From positions 310,001 to 374,000 of the forward strand of contig JAVYIG010000172.1 in assembly GCA_035222895.1 (NCBI GenBank): DNA of 64,000 nt, in the 5' to 3' direction. Below the pieces are notes generated by a model. The model was not told the origin of the DNA, searched no databases, and saw only the letters and a list, made by a program, of their open reading frames with translations. The position numbers and the translations under genes were made by a program. This DNA comes from Strongylocentrotus droebachiensis. Its lineage: Eukaryota; Echinodermata; Echinoidea; Camarodonta; Strongylocentrotidae. Positions 63,201 through 64,000 of this stretch are shown one piece after another; the first letter of the stretch is position 1, and each line of letters starts with the position of its first letter.

Positions 63201-63905
63201 CTTTGGGATTAGTTCGTAAAATCGATTGTCTTTTGTTATACATCAATCAATCAATCAGGTAGTTGAAGCACCAATCAGGCGAACCATGAAGAACCAAGTT
63301 GAAGATTTCGTTCAATCAATAACATGCTAAAAAAAGAATTGTCATGTTTAGGACGACACCAGCTACGAGTTGTGGTTTAAGTCATATCTCCATCTCTTTT
63401 GTACCTATATCTTCTCCTTCTCCTTCTCAATCTCTCTCTCTCTCTCTTTCTCTCTCACATTTAATTATTGTTATCCTACATGTCAGTAGGCCATTATTTA
63501 TATCGTATAATTATGTCAAACACAACAATATATAATTCGCATTTCCCGACATGTGCCATCACTGCCATGGATGGATATTAACTGAAAAGGAATATTATAA
63601 CACGGCATCAGATGCGATTTAAAAAAAAAACAAGATGACTTGTCAAAATGCTCAATGAATTCATCTCGATGATGTTTAAACATCGTCAGAATTATTTTTG
63701 TCCTGGAGTATGAGAAGCAAAGGAAGTATATAATATTCCTATACCTGATGAAAATACTATAGATGAGGAGTAGCATAGTGAAATAATGAAGAAAGAAGAT
63801 CATAATATATGACGAAAAACAATGTTTTAAAAAGCAAAATTGGAACATACCAGCTAGAGATCCAGCCGCTACGCAAGCGAGGACTAACAACGTTTTGAAA
63901 TCCAT
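20303..63905 (-). CDS. Apolipophorin-like large lipid transfer protein, whole gene (49 coding exons, 3,589 aa)
   Basis: Forty-nine minus-strand exons with consistent splice phases run from ATG (63903-63905) to TAA (20303-20305); exon lists are given in the module entries below. The product is a secreted carrier of lipid in body fluid. Order: signal peptide 1-18, vitellogenin-type N-terminal lipid module to about 640, RQRR processing site 721-724, beta-rich lipid cavity region, helical region about 2430-2995 with RKRR at 2735-2738, VWD about 2996-3213, VWA-like about 3290-3412, Cys-rich end. Length, an RxRR near residue 720 and a C-terminal VWD match insect and crustacean apolipophorins. Vitellogenin is unlikely because no phosvitin-like poly-Ser tract exists and the protein is twice too long. 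ApoB is unlikely because it lacks VWD. The last exon is duplicated (15153-15242). Confidence 0.92.
20778..20944. mobile_element. Short TTAA MITE, copy in unit B
   Basis: Flanked exactly by TTAA on both sides (TTAA-AGCCCCCTCTGCA and GTGGGGCT-TTAA). It lies in the last intron of the lipid transfer protein gene and is a duplicate of the copy at 15627-15793. Confidence 0.75.
21670..24065 (-). CDS. Lipid transfer protein exons 44-47: Cys-containing linker and VWA-like region
   Basis: Exons: 23915-24065, 23234-23413, 22265-22530, 21670-21802. Exon 44 is Cys-rich (YRMCILDTRNLP, KMCSIAIAYKTQCWF, MPDEC). Exons 45-46 read like a von Willebrand A (Rossmann) fold: ADIVFVVEEKQC as the first strand, DTQFGLAAFGGSG as the second/third, DGGSNDTFAAVKLAANYPFR as the helix, and AAKHIVLLSCSEY as the fourth strand. 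The metal-binding DxSxS of true VWA is replaced by EEKQC, so metal binding is doubtful. Similar tails may occur in other apolipophorins, but I could not compare. Exon 47 is basic (KELSVMLRKRA, SASKSKSKTE). Confidence 0.82.
21895..22110. repeat. AAC / ACT trinucleotide microsatellites
   Basis: AAC repeats followed by ACT/GCT repeats and ATAATG stretches in intron 46. The plus-strand Thr/Leu-rich readings here come from the repeats. Confidence 0.85.
24117..24178 (-). repeat. Fragment of the ACAGTCAAACCTG MITE family
   Basis: CGGTCAAACCTGCTTTATTA, then GACCACCTG and TTTGTGTTTCC, match the ends of the better-preserved copies at 31237-31396 and 39518-39699. It is a one-sided fragment in intron 43. 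Confidence 0.6.
24344..26444 (-). CDS. Lipid transfer protein exons 41-43: von Willebrand factor D domain (residues 2996-3213)
   Basis: Exons: 26230-26444, 25152-25377, 24344-24555. The signature pieces are HYMTFDKLFYDFSGKCGYLL, then DFSAIVDYERD, LRNAQGVDVVCKLPHDVCVL, and GRYFDRTAGLLGNFNFESYD with DD following. This is the GLxGN(F/Y)N ... DD pattern of VWD, with Leu in place of the usual Cys of GLCGN. Exon 43 continues with a short Cys-containing region (CASMFLDNCSPLAGCHGG), comparable to the C8 region that follows many VWD domains. VWD occurs near the C-terminus of apolipophorins and vitellogenins, and is absent from apoB and MTP. Confidence 0.92.
24557..24661. repeat. GA microsatellites next to exon 43
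   Basis: Two GA runs (24559-24578 and 24627-24661). The first lies directly next to the acceptor of exon 43, so on the coding strand the polypyrimidine tract of that acceptor is a CT microsatellite. Confidence 0.8.
27013..27078. repeat. Short hairpin TTGGAGC...GCTCCAA
   Basis: TTGGAGCCAGAAGGGTTTAAA is matched in reverse complement by TTTAAAGCCCTTCTAGCTCCAA, making a 66-bp near-palindrome just 3' of exon 40 in intron 40. Confidence 0.6.
27105..31182 (-). CDS. Lipid transfer protein exons 35-40: helical segment with second tetrabasic site (residues 2430-2995)
   Basis: Exons: 30955-31182, 30315-30455, 29354-29615, 28818-29017, 28160-28516, 27105-27615. The translation changes to charged, amphipathic helices (VNKTMALRDEKRASMCSSWK, FEEALKAIQGEFNETAIAAH, LEKMISMLREGTLSEFKSRF), as in exchangeable apolipoprotein helices. 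Exon 39 contains FFIVRKRRQAPVPSRSADN: RKRR at residues 2735-2738, followed by a Pro/Ser-rich stretch that looks exposed. If cut, it would give a C-terminal chain of about 851 residues bearing VWD and VWA-like parts. That use is inference from the motif. Confidence 0.87.
29715..29880 (+). repeat. tRNA-derived SINE-like segment
   Basis: TGGCTCAGTGGTCTCGTAAC resembles a tRNA 5' end with an A box, and GGTTCAAATCC is a B box. Downstream it continues as SINE-like body (TGGTAAGGCATTCATCCTCA). There is no closing acceptor stem, so it is not called as a tRNA gene. It lies in intron 36. Confidence 0.6.
31237..31396 (+). mobile_element. ACAGT...AAACCTGTCTATA MITE family copy
   Basis: It starts TACAGTAATAAACCTGTC and ends AGCAGGTTTGACTGTA, giving inverted ends, with internal GTAGACAGG / CCTGTCTA palindromes. 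Related copies are at 39518-39699, 55300-55415 and 56428-56778. No ORF. Followed at about 31400-31480 by a TATAGCGCTTAATAGC segment like a LINE 3' end. Confidence 0.7.
32084..41928 (-). CDS. Lipid transfer protein exons 23-34: long beta-rich middle region (residues 1229-2429)
   Basis: Exons: 41683-41928, 40725-40985, 39735-39934, 39025-39189, 37321-38395, 36396-36904, 35344-35682, 34740-34859, 34237-34430, 33461-33587, 32673-32847, 32084-32274. The region is built of amphipathic beta strands with many N-x-S/T glycosylation motifs (NGSMSV, NMTGEM, NRSSSP, NITITK, NTTLMW). Exon 27, 1,075 nt, is by far the longest exon of the gene. No enzymatic motif is present. In apolipophorins and apoB such strands wrap the surface of the lipid particle. 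The acceptor of exon 29 uses a CT microsatellite as its polypyrimidine tract. Confidence 0.88.
32281..32475. repeat. ATA/ATG-rich trinucleotide tract and poly-C
   Basis: AATAAT, ATGATA and AACAAC repeats followed by about 15 C (32458-32472), in intron 33. Confidence 0.75.
33224..33390 (-). repeat. Dispersed repeat, inverted copy of 3441-3625
   Basis: It contains GGGAGGATTAAGGAATCAAT, TTATCATTAATAATGGTCTG and CTCTCATCTGAACAATG, the reverse complements of motifs at 3441-3625. It lies in intron 32. Confidence 0.65.
35692..35718. repeat. GA microsatellite forming the exon 29 polypyrimidine tract
   Basis: GA repeats on the plus strand are a CT run on the coding strand, a few bases before acceptor CAG of exon 29 (first base 35682). 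Confidence 0.8.
39518..39699. mobile_element. ACAGTCAAACCTG MITE, near-complete copy
   Basis: Inverted ends TACAGTCAAACCTGTATTAG and, at the right, AGACAGGTTTGACTGTA, followed in the interior by ACCTGTCTATGGTGGCC and ACCTGTCTACAGTGGCC repeats. It has TA at both borders. It lies in intron 25, ending about 35 bp from the exon 25 donor. Confidence 0.75.
41485..41640. mobile_element. Palindromic MITE with GGGCCC / GGACCCC ends
   Basis: The left arm AGGGCCCTTTATATAAAATT then ACCATTGATGG is inverted at the right arm CCATCAATGGTAGGTTTTAT then AAAATGGGGTCCAGG. The whole 155 bp can fold back. It ends close to the exon 23 donor, in intron 23. Confidence 0.7.
42215..47746 (-). CDS. Lipid transfer protein exons 16-22: beta-sheet lipid-cavity region (residues 786-1228)
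   Basis: Exons: 47529-47746, 46142-46321, 45486-45630, 45042-45143, 44102-44270, 43020-43274, 42215-42475. Exon 16 reads GMPLEVNIQGAFNTILKASG, very like the start of the open beta-sheet domain (Pfam DUF1943) that follows the helical domain in this superfamily. Later exons alternate hydrophobic and polar residues (SLSLGGSLSFENGMLKAKV, LHLLLGAPGSETVGVYSMDL), as expected for strands lining a lipid cavity. Exon 22 (IFSLTSVFPAISLSIGGGPL) and exon 24 have the shape of the second conserved module (DUF1081-like). I place the Pfam borders only roughly. Confidence 0.88.
42600..42885 (+). mobile_element. 3' end of a non-LTR retrotransposon (LINE), antisense to the host gene
   Basis: One plus-strand frame at about 42672-42740 reads FKTCLKTHLFKIAFHELLC and stops, the typical last residues of CR1/L2- or jockey-like reverse transcriptase proteins. 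Then follow an AT-rich 3' UTR, an AGCGCTTTTAGAGACTTCGG hairpin, and an ATT repeat tail (42863-42885). It is strongly 5'-truncated and cannot be autonomous. It lies in intron 21. Confidence 0.6.
43984..44060. repeat. 77-bp perfect-stem hairpin element
   Basis: GTCTGTTAGGAGCC at the left pairs exactly with GGCTCCTAACAGAC at the right. The inner arms GGGCGTTAAATTTC and AAATTTAATGCCC also pair. It lies about 40 bp from the donor of exon 20, in intron 20. Confidence 0.7.
46785..47518. mobile_element. Short TTAA MITE interrupted by a 540-bp foldback MITE
   Basis: The outer parts match the 165-bp MITE at 15627 and 20778 in reverse orientation (AAAGCCCCTCTGCACTACTT ... CAGGCTTTAA). The match breaks at its central TTAA, where a 540-bp element is inserted. 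It fills most of intron 16. Confidence 0.8.
46886..47425. mobile_element. 540-bp foldback MITE with long inverted repeats and TTAA target duplication
   Basis: TTAA at 46882-46885 and 47426-47429. The element starts AGGAAACCAAAACCTTCATA, and its other end gives the same 20 bases on the opposite strand. The inverted repeats continue, with few mismatches, for about 220 bp (CTAGTCACTAGAGGGCGGTA, GAACAACTCT, CTTTTGTACAT). No ORF. piggyBac-type mobilisation is inferred from TTAA. Confidence 0.88.
47850..47985. repeat. Foldback sequence around CAATCGCAACT
   Basis: AAAGAGTTGATAGCAATCGC at the left and GATCAATCGCAACTCTTTGC at the right are inverted matches, with more AATCGCA / TGCGATT motifs between. 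It lies in intron 15. Confidence 0.55.
48475..48632 (+). mobile_element. Retroposon 3' end with ATCAA pentanucleotide tail
   Basis: The body (TTCATTTGTTCTATCGATTA, AATACTGTATGGCTTATATA, GGATATTTGAGTGG) is followed by about seven ATCAA repeats at 48594-48632. A second, reversed copy at 56584-56744 is flanked by a target site duplication. It is a SINE or LINE 3' end, in intron 15 and close to the donor of exon 15. Confidence 0.65.
48661..49748 (-). CDS. Lipid transfer protein exons 14-15: primary proteolytic processing site
   Basis: Exons are 49575-49748 (residues 681-738) and 48661-48801. Exon 14 encodes MMNKRVNRQRREG. RQRR at residues 721-724 is a furin-type site (R-x-R-R) in a hydrophilic, charged stretch (LSEEDREANMIEK). 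Apolipophorin precursors of insects are cut at a comparable site about 720 residues from the start to give the small apoLp-II and the large apoLp-I. The same cut here would release a chain of about 706 residues after signal removal. The site assignment is by motif and position; cleavage has not been shown. Confidence 0.85.
50218..63905 (-). CDS. Lipid transfer protein exons 1-13: signal peptide and vitellogenin N-terminal domain (residues 1-680)
   Basis: Exons: 63851-63905, 60726-60770, 58090-58250, 57236-57490, 56241-56381, 55440-55629, 54939-55188, 53991-54162, 53211-53399, 52554-52700, 51835-51979, 50840-51004, 50218-50342. Exon 1 is MDFKTLLVLACVAAGSLA, a typical signal peptide, and the mature chain begins GPVRETQCAEEC. 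Exon 4 has VCPEAGEEIWALNVKRGFLS, the conserved beta-barrel motif of the vitellogenin / apoB / MTP superfamily. Exons 6-12 form the alpha-helical repeats (CSRDAEILSAALVFED, ILMSVRAIGNMGL, ELRIAAYRAIVRCP), ending with VTCYVSSHLANLRNS. This part forms the entry and assembly module of the lipid pocket in known family structures. Exon 5 ends in a duplicated splice donor and exon 9 has a duplicated pseudo-acceptor; see findings. Confidence 0.93.
51648..51808. mobile_element. Palindromic MITE with TTTCACAAA-type ends, copy 1
   Basis: The left end GCCGCTTCACAAAGCCTTTT and right end GTTTTGTGAAATGGGGCCC are inverted. The interior repeats CAGTGACAAAT in both directions. Almost the same element is at 54722-54876. 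It lies in intron 11, about 25 bp from the exon 11 donor. Confidence 0.7.
53380..53750 (-). repeat. Tandem duplication of the exon 9 acceptor region
   Basis: Two copies of about 185 bp (53380-53560 and 53565-53750) share ATAGCGCTGAAAC, GTCATGTTCCGGTAACTTTT and AGAAGGACCTG or a near match. The first includes the true acceptor and first bases of exon 9. The second carries a decoy TTTCAG followed by CGCTATATAAGTGGAGTCTAG. Confidence 0.7.
54722..54876. mobile_element. Palindromic MITE with TTTCACAAA-type ends, copy 2
   Basis: GGGGCCCGTTTCACAAAGCC at the left and GACAAGTTTTGTGAAATGCC at the right. It is closely similar along its length to 51648-51808 (AACCAATCAGAAGCAAGGAT is shared). In intron 7. 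Confidence 0.7.
55300..55415. repeat. Partial ACAGTCAAACCTG MITE copy
   Basis: ACTAAACCTGTCTACAACAC and GCTGTAGACAGGTTTGACT are the two arms. It ends about 25 bp from the donor of exon 6. In intron 6. Confidence 0.6.
56428..56778. mobile_element. ACAGT...AAACCTG MITE interrupted by a retroposon
   Basis: It starts TACAGTGAAACATGTCTATA and ends AGCAGGTTTGATTGTA. The interior matches 31237-31396 (CATGTTTCAATGAGAAACCA). At 56571-56583 and 56745-56757 the 13-mer TATACAGGTGGTC is duplicated around the inserted 161 bp. In intron 4. Confidence 0.75.
56584..56744 (-). mobile_element. Retroposon insertion, reversed copy of the ATCAA-tailed element
   Basis: Read on the minus strand it matches 48475-48632 and ends in AATAAATAAATCAAATCAAT. 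It is bounded by the 13-bp duplication TATACAGGTGGTC, as expected for target-primed insertion. Confidence 0.75.
57042..57205. repeat. CT microsatellite with poly-C
   Basis: A poly-C run followed by about 140 bp of CT repeats, about 30 bp past the exon 4 donor. Ser/Leu-rich readings here are not genes. Confidence 0.9.
58251..60725. other. Intron 2 of the lipid transfer protein gene
   Basis: AT-rich, with ATC-rich stretches near 58490-58640 and a poly-A/GAA run at 59788-59830. No coding exon was supported. The 89-residue minus-strand reading at 60215-60484 has no motif and no matching splice phase. Confidence 0.6.
61105..62195. mobile_element. 1.1-kb non-autonomous element with GTCTCGCCTGC inverted ends and internal repeats
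   Basis: The left end GTCTCGCCTGCATAACGCAA and the right end, on the minus strand GTCTCGCCTGCGTAGCAAAA, form a short terminal inverted repeat. Inside are three diverged copies of a block of about 150 bp (TTCTGTGTAGA, AAACCAAATCAAAATCGGTC) from about 61245 to 61690. Then come two copies, about 190 bp apart, of a block with TGACCTTTGACCTT and CTACTCACATGATTGGGGA (from 61741 and 61932). Last is a GCC/GTC triplet run (62100-62150). No ORF of transposase type. In intron 1. Confidence 0.7.
62196..63850. other. 5' part of intron 1 of the lipid transfer protein gene
   Basis: No exon recognised. A short CT run is at 63428-63458. First introns often hold enhancers, but nothing specific can be named from the sequence. 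Confidence 0.5.
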
Positions 63906-64000
63906 AATTGGTCCCAGTATTGGGTAGAATTATCCCAATGGAACTCCACAGATACAGATACTCTTCTCCTGACTGAAGAGCCTCGAATTATTAAATCAAA
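63906..64000 (-). promoter_or_regulatory. 5' UTR / proximal promoter of the lipid transfer protein gene
   Basis: The 95 bases upstream of the ATG contain no in-frame start that would extend the signal peptide usefully. The ATG context is CCAATTATGG, with G at +4. A weak AT-rich TTTAATAATT lies near 63985-63995 on the minus strand. The transcription start and the promoter proper may lie outside the window. Confidence 0.4.

Noticed and set aside
20303..63905. Identity as vitellogenin, apolipoprotein B or MTP
   Set aside because: No phosvitin-like Ser tract and twice the length for vitellogenin; VWD is present, unlike apoB and MTP; RxRR near 720 fits apolipophorin.
1..64000. A novel multi-gene defence or biosynthetic system
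   Set aside because: Only three genes are supportable, and they are ordinary animal genes of unrelated function. Nothing suggests a linked system.

Overview
The window looks like genomic DNA of a marine invertebrate animal, most likely a deuterostome such as an echinoderm. This rests on AT-rich DNA with GT-AG introns of about 0.3-3 kb, dense GA/CT, CA and ATC microsatellites, many short palindromic elements (TTAA-flanked, or with 'TTTCACAAA' ends), and an apolipophorin-type lipid carrier gene. The phylum is my inference; the sequence alone does not prove it. No bacterial, viral or CRISPR features were seen.

Three protein-coding genes were reconstructed by joining exons whose splice sites and reading phases agree. 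(1) 1-1678, plus strand: the 3' end of a receptor-type tyrosine phosphatase. It gives the last PTP domain, which keeps the Cys-x5-Arg signature but has WPK instead of WPD, and a Tyr-rich tail. (2) 6276-10003, minus strand: a complete four-exon gene for a 162-residue secreted protein with two EF-hands. It includes a 29-nt micro-exon, and the second calcium loop is split by an intron. (3) 20303-63905, minus strand: a 49-coding-exon gene for a large lipid transfer protein of the apolipophorin type. The exons sum to 10,770 nt, or 3,589 residues plus stop, and all 48 junction phases close. Order in the protein: signal peptide, vitellogenin-type N-terminal lipid module, RQRR processing site at 721-724, beta-sheet-rich middle, second tetrabasic site RKRR at 2735-2738, helical segment, von Willebrand D domain, von Willebrand A-like region, Cys-rich end and acidic C-terminus.

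The strongest structural result is a tandem duplication of about 4.5-5 kb (11439-15885 and 16076-21037). It repeats the last coding exon of gene 3, its intronic flank and its 3' flank. The two terminal exons (15153-15242 and 20303-20392) are identical base for base. The distal copy could be a redundant alternative last exon, a very young duplication, or an assembly duplicate.

Introns and intergenic DNA are full of non-autonomous mobile elements. These include TTAA-flanked MITEs, one nested in another with the empty site preserved in two other copies in this window. There are also a 1.1-kb element with short inverted ends and internal repeats, tRNA-like SINEs, a retroposon with an ATCAA tail inserted in a MITE with a 13-bp target duplication, and 3' ends of LINEs. 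I found no multi-gene defence or biosynthetic system. The interest lies in the lipoprotein gene architecture and the transposon stratigraphy.
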